26,266 bases of DNA from a virus, in the IMG/VR virus record IMGVR_UViG_3300025512_000027, positions 1 to 26,266 of that record; one strand, written 5' to 3'. This document shows positions 15,411-22,841 of the stretch, in pieces. The notes under the pieces were generated by a model, which had not been told where the DNA came from, ran no database searches, and was given only the letters and a program-made list of their open reading frames with translations. Position 1 is the stretch's first letter; every line of letters starts with the position of its first letter. The translations under genes were made by a program, and so were the position numbers.

Positions 15411-16312
15411 CTCGACCTCCAGCTCGGGCCGGTCATTGGAATGCCTACGCACATCTCCCGGAGCCTGTCGACCGTGGCCTCCGCTGTCATTGGGTCCTTT
15501 GTCGTTGTTGGGGTCATCCGGTTTATCAGCACCGCGTCGTCGTAGTTAGTCGTCACGACGATTGGCAGGTATGCCTCGTATCGGCTGTTGATAATATTGT
15601 AAATAGTTGAAACCGCCCACTCTGTCGGCGGTTCTTTCCCCATGTCGTCGATGATCAGCAGGGGAACGCTCTTGTAAAGTGTCAGGACGCTGACTTCGTC
15701 GTCTTTTGCGCTGGCGTATGTCCTCTTTATCCGCTCCAAGAGGTCAATCATGGTCATGCAAATTACCGGTGTTCCTTGGTGCATGAGTTGGTTTGCGATT
15801 GCCGCCGCGAGGTGCGTCTTTCCGGTGCCTACGCCTCCGGATATAAATATTCCATTGCGTCCAGGTGCCGGGTTTCCTTTTTGCGGGGTCATGGCGGCGA
15901 AGTTGTCAGCGTATGCCCTGACAGCCTTGAAAGCCCTCTTGTTGTCATTCATGACCTCGAAGCTCTCAAAAGTGCGGCTCAGGAACCGGTCGCGCATGCC
16001 ACTCTCGCCGATGATTTTGCGGATACGGTTGCGCATTTTATGGTCTTCCTCTGCCTGTTTGCGCTCACATTCCAGTCGCTCTTGCTCTGCCTTCTCGGCT
16101 TGGTATGCCGCTTCGCCTACTGGGCAGGTGCAGTGTTCTGGGCCGTATGGTGCCCACATAATCCTGCTTCCGAGGTGGATTCCTCTGGTGTATCTCATGG
16201 CGCCGCAGTATTCGCAAGATACCGGCTCAGGCGGGTTGAATGCCGCCGCCTGTGGGTCGTCGCTTGTGATATTTCCAAACCCACTGCGCTCCTTCGGCTC
16301 CTCACTCCTCAT
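15407..16312 (-). CDS. dnaC: DnaC-like AAA+ helicase loader
   Basis: About 301 residues from ATG 16312 (MRSEEPKERSG). The start is uncertain because no strong ribosome site is present; ATGs at 16345 and 16429 would lengthen it inside the previous gene. A zinc-type N-terminal module (C33, C36, C61, C63) is followed by a charged coiled-coil-like helix and the AAA+ domain, with Walker A GGVGTGKTH (159-167) and Walker B LLIIDDMGKE (218-227), then a sensor-type segment VVTTNYDD. DnaC/DnaI-type loaders place the replicative DnaB helicase on the origin. It follows the replisome-organizer gene, as in many Bacillota phages. Confidence 0.9.
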   Translation of the reverse strand: MRSEEPKERSGFGNITSDDPQAAAFNPPEPVSCEYCGAMRYTRGIHLGSRIMWAPYGPEHCTCPVGEAAYQAEKAEQERLECERKQAEEDHKMRNRIRKIIGESGMRDRFLSRTFESFEVMNDNKRAFKAVRAYADNFAAMTPQKGNPAPGRNGIFISGGVGTGKTHLAAAIANQLMHQGTPVICMTMIDLLERIKRTYASAKDDEVSVLTLYKSVPLLIIDDMGKEPPTEWAVSTIYNIINSRYEAYLPIVVTTNYDDAVLINRMTPTTTKDPMTAEATVDRLREMCVGIPMTGPSWRSR

Positions 16313-17261
16313 TGTCGCTTTCGTACCACGCTCGCTTAAAGCCATTGAGCTTCGGCTCTCCGGCATTCTCGGGTGGTCGCTCATCGGTGACATTCCGCTC
16401 AAAACCTCTGCCATGCTTTGCAGTGCCATTTATTTCAACCTCCCCGTATTCATCTTCCCAGCGCCCCTGGTTGAGCCAAGTTGCCGGGTTTGGTATATAC
16501 CGTCCTCCTTCACGCTGCCATTGTTCGGTGACTCGTGCCCTCCCGATGGCTGTCATAATCCGGTCGTAAAGCTCCGCATCCGGCTTTATCTTCTTCCAGG
16601 ACGATTCCGCCGCTTTTTTCCCGACCTTCTTCGGGTAAGCCTTCCAGAACTCATCAAACCGTCTCTCCAGGATTGGCTTCTTTGGCTCCGGTGGCTTCAC
16701 CCCTGGCCCACCAGCCTCCTCGCTTTGCGGGTTACCCGTAGTGGGTGAAAGGGTACCAGTAGAAGGTAATAGGGTTCCAGTAATAGGCGCGGCTTGTTCT
16801 GTGTTTGCCTGGTGCATGTATGGTGCATGTATGGTGTTTTGCTCGTCCCCTGTGTCATCCGAGGTCGCGGAGTGGTGCACAGGCTTCCCGCTACCTGCTC
16901 CGTCGGCCATTTCAACCGTTAGGCTCTCGCCCGGTGAGGGGATTTCGCTCGCCTTTTCCTTGATGTGTGGATTTTGATGCTTGCTAAAATTCACCACCTG
17001 GATGTATTGCTCTCCATCTGTTGTGTATCTGTATATGAACCCAGCGTCGTGCAATGCCTGAAGCATTTTATCTGCGCCGTCGGCATCCACGTCGTCATAT
17101 CCCAATAACGCCTTTTTTATCCTTCTTGGCCTGTCCTGCAGGCGCCCTTCCCTGTCCGCTATGCACCATAACCCTATGAATAAAAGTCGGGTCAATGGTG
17201 GAAGGTCGCCGATGATGTCGTTGTCAAAAAATCCAGGCTTAATGCTCCGCGTTCGTGCCAT
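16302..17261 (-). CDS. Phage replisome organizer / replication initiator (DnaD-like type)
   Basis: A 319-residue protein. The N-terminal ~100 residues (SIKPGFFDNDIIGDLPPLTR, LWCIADREGRLQDRPRRIKK) match the winged-helix replication initiators of Bacillota phages. The middle (~105-195) is a low-complexity Pro/Thr/Ser linker, and the C-terminal domain contains FDEFWKAYPKKVGKKAAESSW (~202-222) and YIPNPATWLNQGRWEDEY, phrases typical of this family. Its usual role is to bind the phage origin and recruit the DnaC-like loader encoded next. The linker codons (residues ~141-171) coincide with the 11-bp and GGTACC repeats, so the origin probably lies inside the gene. GGGGTGAG precedes the ATG. The stop region overlaps the loader gene start. 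Confidence 0.87.
   Translation of the reverse strand: MARTRSIKPGFFDNDIIGDLPPLTRLLFIGLWCIADREGRLQDRPRRIKKALLGYDDVDADGADKMLQALHDAGFIYRYTTDGEQYIQVVNFSKHQNPHIKEKASEIPSPGESLTVEMADGAGSGKPVHHSATSDDTGDEQNTIHAPYMHQANTEQAAPITGTLLPSTGTLSPTTGNPQSEEAGGPGVKPPEPKKPILERRFDEFWKAYPKKVGKKAAESSWKKIKPDAELYDRIMTAIGRARVTEQWQREGGRYIPNPATWLNQGRWEDEYGEVEINGTAKHGRGFERNVTDERPPENAGEPKLNGFKRAWYESDNEE
16751..16839. repeat. Origin-like repeat cluster inside the replisome-organizer gene
   Basis: On the plus strand the block holds GGGTACCAG (16751-16759) and GGGTTCCAG (16772-16780), then GGCTT (16791-16795) and four consecutive 11-mers: GTTCTGTGTTT, GCCTGGTGCAT, GTATGGTGCAT and GTATGGTGTTT (16796-16839). Element types, order, orientation and the GGCTT junction are the same as at 4509-4613. 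In the protein this stretch encodes a flexible linker, so the DNA can be constrained by binding. Phage origins lying inside the initiator gene (lambda O, SPP1 gene 38) are well known. Origin function here is inference. Confidence 0.75.
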
Positions 17262-17293
17262 CTTATGTTACTCACCCCCCCTCGTATCGCCTT

Positions 17294-17995
17294 TCAGCAG
17301 ACGTACACTTCCGCCCCGGTGAGTTTCTGCACCTCTTCTTTGTAACGGTTCTCGTCGCTGTTGTTGTCGCTCAAATGCAAGAGGTATATTTGCCTCACTT
17401 TTCGAAGGTCATTTGCCCGGAGCAAGTCCAGAAAATGCTCCAAGCTCATGTGGCTCTTCATCAATCGCGGCACCAGTTCAAGCGGTATGTACCCTGCGTC
17501 CACGCTCCTCTGCAGGCTGTCCTTGTCGTAGTTGCACTCTCCCATGATGTGGGTCAGCCCCTGAAAGCGGTACTTGATGTAATAGGTATCCGTGAAATAT
17601 AAGAGCTTTTCTCCCGTCTCCGTGGAGGTGAAAAGGAATCCGAGCGGCTCCGGCACGTCATGCTCGACGTCGAACGGCAGGATTTGAAATGTTCCGACCG
17701 TTATCTCCTCCAGCGCCTTTACGGCGTGTATCCGGTGCCCTGTGAGCTTACAGGCGGCGATTGTGCCCTGTGAGGTATAAATGTCCACCCCAAGCCTTGC
17801 AAGCTCTTTGGCGGCTTTACTGTGGTCATTGTGCGCATGTGACACAAAGCAGCCCCTTATTTGCGTCACCTTAAACTGGCACCCGACCTGTATCGCCTTA
17901 AGCGGGATTCCCGCGTCCAGCAGCAGGCTGGTCTTGCCGTCGCTTATATGATAGGCATTTCCTTTGCTGCCGGACGCGAGTACCGTTATCTGCAT
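17294..17995 (-). CDS. MBL-fold metallo-hydrolase (YycJ/WalJ-like), probable phage nuclease
   Basis: A 233-residue metallo-beta-lactamase-fold protein. Metal ligands are visible: SHAHNDH (H53, H55, D57, H58), H112 in FDVEHDVPEP, D136 in YFTDTYY, and H207 in LLHLSDNNSDE, the last being characteristic of the YycJ/WalJ branch of DNA-processing enzymes. Its ATG overlaps the recT stop (TGATG), and it is followed by the replication initiator. A RecT annealing protein needs 3'- or 5'-ended single strands, and no RecE/lambda-exo gene is seen, so this enzyme and the Rad50-like ATPase may provide the resection. That role is inferred from context. Confidence 0.85.
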   Translation of the reverse strand: MQITVLASGSKGNAYHISDGKTSLLLDAGIPLKAIQVGCQFKVTQIRGCFVSHAHNDHSKAAKELARLGVDIYTSQGTIAACKLTGHRIHAVKALEEITVGTFQILPFDVEHDVPEPLGFLFTSTETGEKLLYFTDTYYIKYRFQGLTHIMGECNYDKDSLQRSVDAGYIPLELVPRLMKSHMSLEHFLDLLRANDLRKVRQIYLLHLSDNNSDENRYKEEVQKLTGAEVYVC

Positions 17996-19080
17996 CAGAA
18001 GCTCGGCCCAGCTGGGGTTGTCGCTGCCGGAGCCGCTTCGGCAGGTTTCCCTGAAGCAATAACCTCGCCGGTTTCGGCATCTACATTGGGTGGCGGTAGT
18101 GGTAGCTTTCTTTGCGGCTGCGGCGTTGTGTCAATGATGATTGCGTTGGCGTTGACCTCGATTTCCGCCTGAGCCTCCATCTCCGCATAGCGAGCCTCTC
18201 TCATGCGCATGTATTGGTAGTTGTCGTCGATTTTTTTCGGGTCGCGGGGTATGTGCTTTGCACTGTAAGTCTCGCGCTTTAATGTTTTGAGGCACATCTC
18301 TTCAAACCAGCCTTCTGATTCCTGCTCCACCTGTTTTCCGTTCTCCCAAACCTTAACCTTGCCGCCCCAGAACTCCGCAGCCGCATATTTTGGCTTGCGC
18401 TTCTCGATCTCCTTGATCGTCATGATGATAAGCTTGTTCTTAACCGGGTCTGTGTACTCGATGTATCCGAAGCCCCCGACGACCGCCCCTCTGTCAAAGG
18501 CGTTGTTAATCTCGAAATCGTACCCTTCGACCTTGTTGTCCTTGCTCTTTTTGATGGGGCGGAATGTATCCGTCGAGTAGACCAGCTCGATGGTAACCGC
18601 CAGTGGCTGCTCGACCGCGTACTTCTCAGCGATGTACTTGATGCCGTTGTATCCGGGCATCAGGGTGATGTCGTACTTGTTGGTCTTGTTATTTTTGTAA
18701 GGGATGGGCGAGAGGTGGTTGTCCTGCATCATGTCGAGCCCCATCCTCGCGTAGTGAACTACGTCGAGGGCTAAGTCGTTGAGGTTGACGTTCGCCCAGA
18801 CGACCGGCAGGGGGTTATCGTATTTGTGGTCTTTGTTGTTCTCGTTCTTGCGGATTCGCGCTTCCTCTGCCATCTTCAGAGCGCGGTCAATGCTGATGAA
18901 GTATCCCTGGATAAGCTGGCGCTGGTAGTCGGTGACCTGGAGCGCTCCGGCGACGTTGCTGCCGAACTCTCGGAGCACCTGGTTGGTGAAACGCTCGCTC
19001 ATTGCGAGGGTCTGGTTTTCTGCAGGCTGCAGGGCCGCATCGTTTTGGGTTGCCGCCTGTTTCTGTGTATTTGTTGCCAT
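17995..19080 (-). CDS. recT: RecT-family single-strand annealing protein
   Basis: A 361-residue RecT protein, which coats single-stranded DNA and anneals it to complementary strands during phage recombination. Family phrases include LNDLALDVVHYARMGLD (~101-117), HLSPIPYKNNKTNKYDITLM, GYNGIKYIAEKYAV, and the C-terminal half with KIDDNYQYMRMREARYAEME. The last ~50 residues are a Pro/Ala-rich tail. A textbook AAGGAGG site precedes the ATG. It sits between the DGR-type variable protein and the MBL hydrolase, so the classic ATPase-RecT-MBL order is interrupted only by the variable-protein gene. Confidence 0.93.
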   Translation of the reverse strand: MATNTQKQAATQNDAALQPAENQTLAMSERFTNQVLREFGSNVAGALQVTDYQRQLIQGYFISIDRALKMAEEARIRKNENNKDHKYDNPLPVVWANVNLNDLALDVVHYARMGLDMMQDNHLSPIPYKNNKTNKYDITLMPGYNGIKYIAEKYAVEQPLAVTIELVYSTDTFRPIKKSKDNKVEGYDFEINNAFDRGAVVGGFGYIEYTDPVKNKLIIMTIKEIEKRKPKYAAAEFWGGKVKVWENGKQVEQESEGWFEEMCLKTLKRETYSAKHIPRDPKKIDDNYQYMRMREARYAEMEAQAEIEVNANAIIIDTTPQPQRKLPLPPPNVDAETGEVIASGKPAEAAPAATTPAGPSF

Positions 19081-19127
19081 GGTCTCTTCCTCCTTAAATT
19101 TGTTTGATTTGGGACTTGTATTTTTCC

Positions 19128-19154
19128 ATCAGGGTGCCTGAAAAGCACCCTGAT
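19128..19154. other. Perfect 10-bp hairpin downstream of the variable region
   Basis: ATCAGGGTGC (19128-19137) pairs perfectly with GCACCCTGAT (19145-19154) around a 7-nt loop. It lies ~62 bp after the stop codon of the DGR-type variable protein and before recT. On the minus strand it is followed by GGAAAAAT, not a T run, so it is a poor intrinsic terminator for the operon. Hairpins or cruciforms just downstream of variable regions are known to help retrohoming in diversity-generating retroelements, although usually closer to the stop. An mRNA-processing or partial terminator role is possible. Confidence 0.6.
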
Positions 19155-19216
19155 TTGTTGAACCGTTTGCACGTTCCTTCTGCCGAGCATTTTCCAGATT
19201 ATCAGGATTCCAGATA

Positions 19217-20158
19217 TCAGATACCCGGAATGAAAGCGGAGCGGAAGCCGAAGTGCGCGAGCACATTCGACCGAAAGACGCCAGCCAAGGAAAACACACC
19301 CGCATCGACGCCGCCGTCCCAATTGCCGCCGCGGAAACCGAGGCGTTCACCTTCGGTATCCACCCAGAAGTAACCGTCCACCTTCTCGTCGTCCGCCTGG
19401 TAAAGCGCCAGGGCTTTCAAAAGGTCGGGAACCTCCAGCCCATCCGCTTGCAGGTCTCTGAAATAGCAGCCGTCCCAGCCGCATCTGGGCTTCTTGGTCG
19501 TGAGGACAATCCTGCCGGTGCTGACCTTGTACTTGATGGTCTTGTCGCCGATTCTGACCGGCTCCCATGCTGCGCTGTCTTTGCTCTGGTCGGCTCCTGC
19601 CGCCGCGTTGTTGTCGGGGATTATCTGGAGTTCACCGTCTACCCAGCGCACTCCGCCCACCCATTCGAACAGGTTTCCGTTAAGGTCGTGAATTCCGTCT
19701 GGGGTGTGGTCATGCGTCCATGTTGCGGGGCCGCTGCCCGTGAGCGTCCGGTACCCGTCGTATGTGATACCCTGCTCCTCCGGGTGCGCGTAGTCCCTGC
19801 CTCTGTTGTTGTTGCCGTGGGGCAGGGTGCCGTTCTTTTTCGCCCAGAGGGCTAATGCCGCCCATTCGGCGTTGGTCATCAGGTGCCAGCCCGGGCCTTT
19901 GGCCTCGCAGGCGGTGACCGCCTCGTCAAAGCTGATTGTGTCCTTCGGCTCCTGAAGTTGGGCGCTATATGCCCTGCCGTCAATGACGATGTTCTGGTAT
20001 TTGGAAATCCAGACTTCGTTTATCTCCTTGCCGCCCACCATGAAGGCGGGGTGCGGAGTGTCCGGTGCTCCGGCAATCACCTCTGAAAGGTTGAATTTCG
20101 GAACCGGCACCATTATGCTGGGTCTTCCAGCATTGTCGTAGATGAGCTCGTTTTCCAT
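19217..20158 (-). CDS. Variable protein with formylglycine-generating-enzyme/C-type-lectin fold (diversity-generating-retroelement target type)
   Basis: A 313-residue protein from ATG 20158 (AGGAGG seven bases upstream). The N-terminus (~1-40) is a short lead-in, then the FGE/CLec-fold domain: VWISKYQNI, DTISFDEAVTACEAKGPGWH, MTNAEWAALALWAKKNGTLP, GIHDLNGNLFEWVGG, and the C-terminal 40 residues from GFRGGNWDGG to HFGFRSAFIPGI. These phrases are those of targets of diversity-generating retroelements, in which the C-terminal lectin face is varied by a reverse transcriptase copying a template repeat. Catalytic cysteines of true sulfatase-activating FGEs are not apparent. It sits between the Rad50-like ATPase and recT, an odd place for a display or receptor-binding protein. 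Regulation is through the early operon. Confidence 0.85.
   Translation of the reverse strand: MENELIYDNAGRPSIMVPVPKFNLSEVIAGAPDTPHPAFMVGGKEINEVWISKYQNIVIDGRAYSAQLQEPKDTISFDEAVTACEAKGPGWHLMTNAEWAALALWAKKNGTLPHGNNNRGRDYAHPEEQGITYDGYRTLTGSGPATWTHDHTPDGIHDLNGNLFEWVGGVRWVDGELQIIPDNNAAAGADQSKDSAAWEPVRIGDKTIKYKVSTGRIVLTTKKPRCGWDGCYFRDLQADGLEVPDLLKALALYQADDEKVDGYFWVDTEGERLGFRGGNWDGGVDAGVFSLAGVFRSNVLAHFGFRSAFIPGI
19220..19339 (-). other. Candidate DGR variable region (VR)
   Basis: The last 40 codons encode GFRGGNW, then DGG-VD, AGV and VLAHF at the positions that vary in DGR lectin-fold proteins, closing with GFRSAF. Candidate variable codons are mostly NNC (GAC, GGC, GTC, GGC, GTC, CTC, CAC, TTC), which is what adenine mutagenesis of AAC template codons would leave. 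No second, adenine-rich copy (template repeat) and no reverse transcriptase are visible in the window. Confidence 0.65.
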
Positions 20159-20180
20159 TGCTTTGCCTCCTATCATTTTT

Positions 20181-22151
20181 TTATGCCACCTCCAGCCGCA
20201 GGGCTTTGTCCTGCCCGGAAACCACCAGACGTATTACCTGGGTGTCCATTTGTATGAGCCTGGTCACGCTCTCCGCGTTGTCAACAAAAACCGGCATTGT
20301 CAGGTTCCAGTGGTGGGAGAGAGTGTCGATAATCTCCAACCCCGCGTTAATCCTCGCGGCGTTATTGGCAAAGGTGAAGGGTACCATTCGACCGCCTTCG
20401 GTCGGTATCATGACTTCGCAGTCTTCTTTGATCCCGCCGTTCTGCTGCTCAATAAAAAGCCGGAACCGGACGCTCTGGAACTTGCTGTTAATGCGCTCTG
20501 TAAGGAGATTGACTTTTGCCTTGATGAAAAGCTCGCAGAGGTAAATTCCTTGCTCCAGCGCTTCGTACTGCCGCGAGAGGTCTTTTTCTCTCGCCTTCAG
20601 TTCGTTTATGCGCTCCTGCTGGCCGGCCGCTATCCTGAAGTTGGCCTTGATGTTCTCCTGTTTGCGTGTTTCGTCGTACAAGGCTTGGATTCTGCTCGTG
20701 AAGCCCGAGGCGATTGCCTCTGTCTTCTTGTCCGTGTCGCTCTCTTCGTCGCGGTATGCGGCAATCCGGGCGGCAATCTGGGCATATTCTGCGGTCGCCT
20801 CGAAAGGCGCCGGTGTTTGAAGCCGATTCTGCAGAGCGACTATCTGCTGATCGTAGTCCTCGGCAATCCGCTCGTTATCCTTGATTTGGTCTTTGAGCCC
20901 CTTTATCTTAGAGTTCTGCTCCTCGATCATCTCCTTGCTGGCTTCCTTCTTGCCCTGCTGGTTGATTTTTTCGAGTCTCCGGCTCTTCTGCAGGTTGAAA
21001 GCCTCGCGGAGCCTCTGAACTTCTTCTTCCGGTAGCGTCCGGTGGCAGGTCGGGCAGGTTTCGTTCCCTTCGTCCCATGTCTCCTTCAGGATTGCCATGT
21101 AATCACTAAGGAGGCTTTCCCGGTGGCTGTTCAGCCTTTCAACATGTCGCTGCGTCCTCTCTAAGTCGTTTTTTGCGTCCTGCAGGCGGTTCCTTGCGGT
21201 GATCTGCTCCTTTTTCAAGGCGTTTATTGCCGTGTACGTGCCTTCGTTCAGGCTACTGGCCTTGATGGCATGTGCCGCCCTGGCTTCCGCTAGCTCGGTG
21301 TTCGCCTCGGCTATCTGGTTCCTGATGGTCGCCGCAGCAAGGTTGCCGCTCAACGCCTGCGCCTTTTCGATCTCCAGCTCCTCTTTCTGCTTGGTGAGGT
21401 CTTTAATTTTGCGGTCGATGGCGCTCTGGTCTATCCCTGAAATGTCCGGCATGGCTCTCTGGGCCTCGTCGATTCTGCCGGGGATGTCCTGAAGCTGCTT
21501 GTTAATGTCGCCCTTCTTGGCTCCAGCTATCTTCTTGTACTCGTCCACCGTGTAGTGCTGGTTGGTGGTTCCGGGCATAAGAAGGTAGGTTGGAAGCTCT
21601 TTAAGCTCCGGGGTACTGCTGATTACATCACTGTCAGAAACATCGCCGCAAATCTCCAGGAGTATCTTCCTCCGGGTCTCCCAAGTCATTTCTTCCGGGA
21701 AGTAGCTTGGCATGGTGAGCATTTTCATCTTCTCGGCGCTACCGCAGAAGGCGAGCATGGTCGCCTGGTATTCCTTCTCGTTGCTTGGTACTCCGTCGAT
21801 GTAGTAATCCGTTGTGTGGCCGTCGAATTCGTCCACATTGGAGCCGCGCTTCTTTTTGTAGTTCTCGTGGAATACCTTCCGCAGTACCACTATGCGGCCA
21901 TTATCGAGGCTGAGTGTAGCTTCTGCGGCATGGTCTAGGTGGTGCAGATCTCCATCCGGGCCTTTGGTCTTCGGGGTGAAGTTTTTTGCTCCGGTGCTGG
22001 CCTTGTCGAACAAGAGCCAAGTCATGGCGTTGAATATCGTTGTCTTGCCTGTGGCATTGTCGCCGTAAATGCTGGCGCTCTTTCCGCCGAACTGAAACTC
22101 TTCCGCTTTCAATCCCTGAAAGTTTTCAAGCTTGAGTGTGAGTAGCTTCAT
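20181..22151 (-). CDS. Rad50/SbcC-like ATPase with zinc hook
   Basis: A 656-residue SMC-type ATPase. The N-terminal lobe begins MKLLTLKLENFQGLKAEEF and has Walker A GDNATGKTT (30-38). Long heptad-rich coiled coils flank a zinc hook, CPTC (C366, C369), near the middle. The C-terminal lobe has FANNAARINAGLEIID (signature-like, ~594-609) and Walker B VFVDNAE (621-627) followed by VIRLVVSGQD. Rad50/SbcC proteins tether DNA ends and control a partner nuclease. The classic SbcD/Mre11 is absent, so the MBL hydrolase of the same operon is the most likely partner. It is shorter than cellular Rad50/SbcC (~1000 residues), as usual for phage versions. Confidence 0.9.
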   Translation of the reverse strand: MKLLTLKLENFQGLKAEEFQFGGKSASIYGDNATGKTTIFNAMTWLLFDKASTGAKNFTPKTKGPDGDLHHLDHAAEATLSLDNGRIVVLRKVFHENYKKKRGSNVDEFDGHTTDYYIDGVPSNEKEYQATMLAFCGSAEKMKMLTMPSYFPEEMTWETRRKILLEICGDVSDSDVISSTPELKELPTYLLMPGTTNQHYTVDEYKKIAGAKKGDINKQLQDIPGRIDEAQRAMPDISGIDQSAIDRKIKDLTKQKEELEIEKAQALSGNLAAATIRNQIAEANTELAEARAAHAIKASSLNEGTYTAINALKKEQITARNRLQDAKNDLERTQRHVERLNSHRESLLSDYMAILKETWDEGNETCPTCHRTLPEEEVQRLREAFNLQKSRRLEKINQQGKKEASKEMIEEQNSKIKGLKDQIKDNERIAEDYDQQIVALQNRLQTPAPFEATAEYAQIAARIAAYRDEESDTDKKTEAIASGFTSRIQALYDETRKQENIKANFRIAAGQQERINELKAREKDLSRQYEALEQGIYLCELFIKAKVNLLTERINSKFQSVRFRLFIEQQNGGIKEDCEVMIPTEGGRMVPFTFANNAARINAGLEIIDTLSHHWNLTMPVFVDNAESVTRLIQMDTQVIRLVVSGQDKALRLEVA

Positions 22152-22154
22152 TTG

Positions 22155-22517
22155 TCATCCTCTCTTTACTGATTTTTTGGTGGATTGATAAATCGCATAT
22201 CCAGGGGATATAATTTTTGTGTGGTTGGGTCGCCAAATAGGGCGGCCTATTTTGTTATAGCTTTTCTTCGCCTCGCTTTCCCCCACGAGACTTGTCCATT
22301 CTTTCCTGGCTGTCCAACCGATGTAAACCAAAAGGATTATCATGGGTAAAATCAACACCTCGCCGCCGACTGTTCCGGTTCTGCTCTGGATGGTTTCCCA
22401 GCCGAGCTTGGCAACGGTAACGGTGCATGCTGCCGTCAAAATGAAAACTCCTACCTTAATTCCGGCTCTTATGCTCCTCTCTAATCGGAGGGGCTTTTTT
22501 AGTGTCTTGCCTATCAT
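22155..22517 (-). CDS. Small two-pass membrane protein
   Basis: A 120-residue protein with a basic N-terminus (MIGKTLKKPLRLERSIRAGI), two hydrophobic segments (~19-40 and ~52-70, LILPMIILLVYIGW) and a basic hydrophilic tail of ~50 residues. The charge pattern suggests N-in, C-in topology. The ATG overlaps the preceding stop (ATGA), and the stop is three bases from the Rad50-like start. Membrane proteins in phage early operons include superinfection-exclusion and host-takeover factors, but no family is recognised. Confidence 0.65.
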   Translation of the reverse strand: MIGKTLKKPLRLERSIRAGIKVGVFILTAACTVTVAKLGWETIQSRTGTVGGEVLILPMIILLVYIGWTARKEWTSLVGESEAKKSYNKIGRPIWRPNHTKIISPGYAIYQSTKKSVKRG

Positions 22518-22774
22518 TGCTGGTCGCCCTCCTCCTTGATTGGCGCCTTACCGATGATGGTCTTTGCGCGGTCTTTGAAGGGCGCGATTTCCGCCTCCGG
22601 TACATTGGCCTGGGTCACGATGCCTTTGGCGATTCCCTCTCTGGCTTCAAGCTCCACAATGTCTCCAACCGCCGCCTCGGTATTGGTGTAGTAGGTGTAC
22701 TCCCTGCCTGCCGGCTCTCCGCTTCTTAAGAAGCGGAGCTTGATGATGTTCGTCTTTACGCTGTTTTCTTGCAC
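22514..22774 (-). CDS. Small beta-rich protein, 86 residues
   Basis: I place the start at GTG 22774 (protein begins MQENSVKTNIIKLRFL), where GGAGGAAGA lies just upstream; a longer open frame to 22894 overlaps the previous gene and lacks a site. The core YTYYTNTEAAVGDIVELE, then GIAKGIVTQANVPEAEI and APFKDRAKTIIGKA, suggests a small beta barrel of the type used to bind nucleic acid or protein partners (it recalls the first strands of PriA-type barrels). Function unknown. Its stop overlaps the membrane-protein start. Confidence 0.65.
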   Translation of the reverse strand: MQENSVKTNIIKLRFLRSGEPAGREYTYYTNTEAAVGDIVELEAREGIAKGIVTQANVPEAEIAPFKDRAKTIIGKAPIKEEGDQQ

Positions 22775-22841
22775 TCTTCTTCCTCCTCTCTTTTTGTTTG
22801 TTTTGGTTCCTGCCTGCAGTCGCGGTGCTCGCCTTAGCCCC

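Noticed and set aside
16313-16429. N-terminal extension of the DnaC-like loader to the ATG at 16429
   Set aside because: It would overlap the initiator gene by 128 bp and adds a Ser/Pro/Met-rich stretch unlike loader N-termini; no ribosome site favours it.
15750-16748. Plus-strand open frame of 332 codons opposite the loader and initiator genes
   Set aside because: Antisense to two well-supported replication genes; no domain and no ribosome site.
19129-19350. Minus-strand frame ending in a protein-like tail (IWNPDNLENARQKERANG) beyond the variable-protein stop
   Set aside because: It runs out of frame through the variable region and has no start context; the tail may be a chance or a relic but cannot be supported as a gene.
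20142-21035. Plus-strand open frame of 297 codons opposite the Rad50-like gene
   Set aside because: Antisense of coiled-coil codons yields long Leu/Val-rich frames; no independent support.
22470-22497. Short stem followed by a T run on the plus strand
   Set aside because: The stem is only about five base pairs and the sequence is inside the N-terminal codons of the membrane-protein gene, where no plus-strand transcript is expected.
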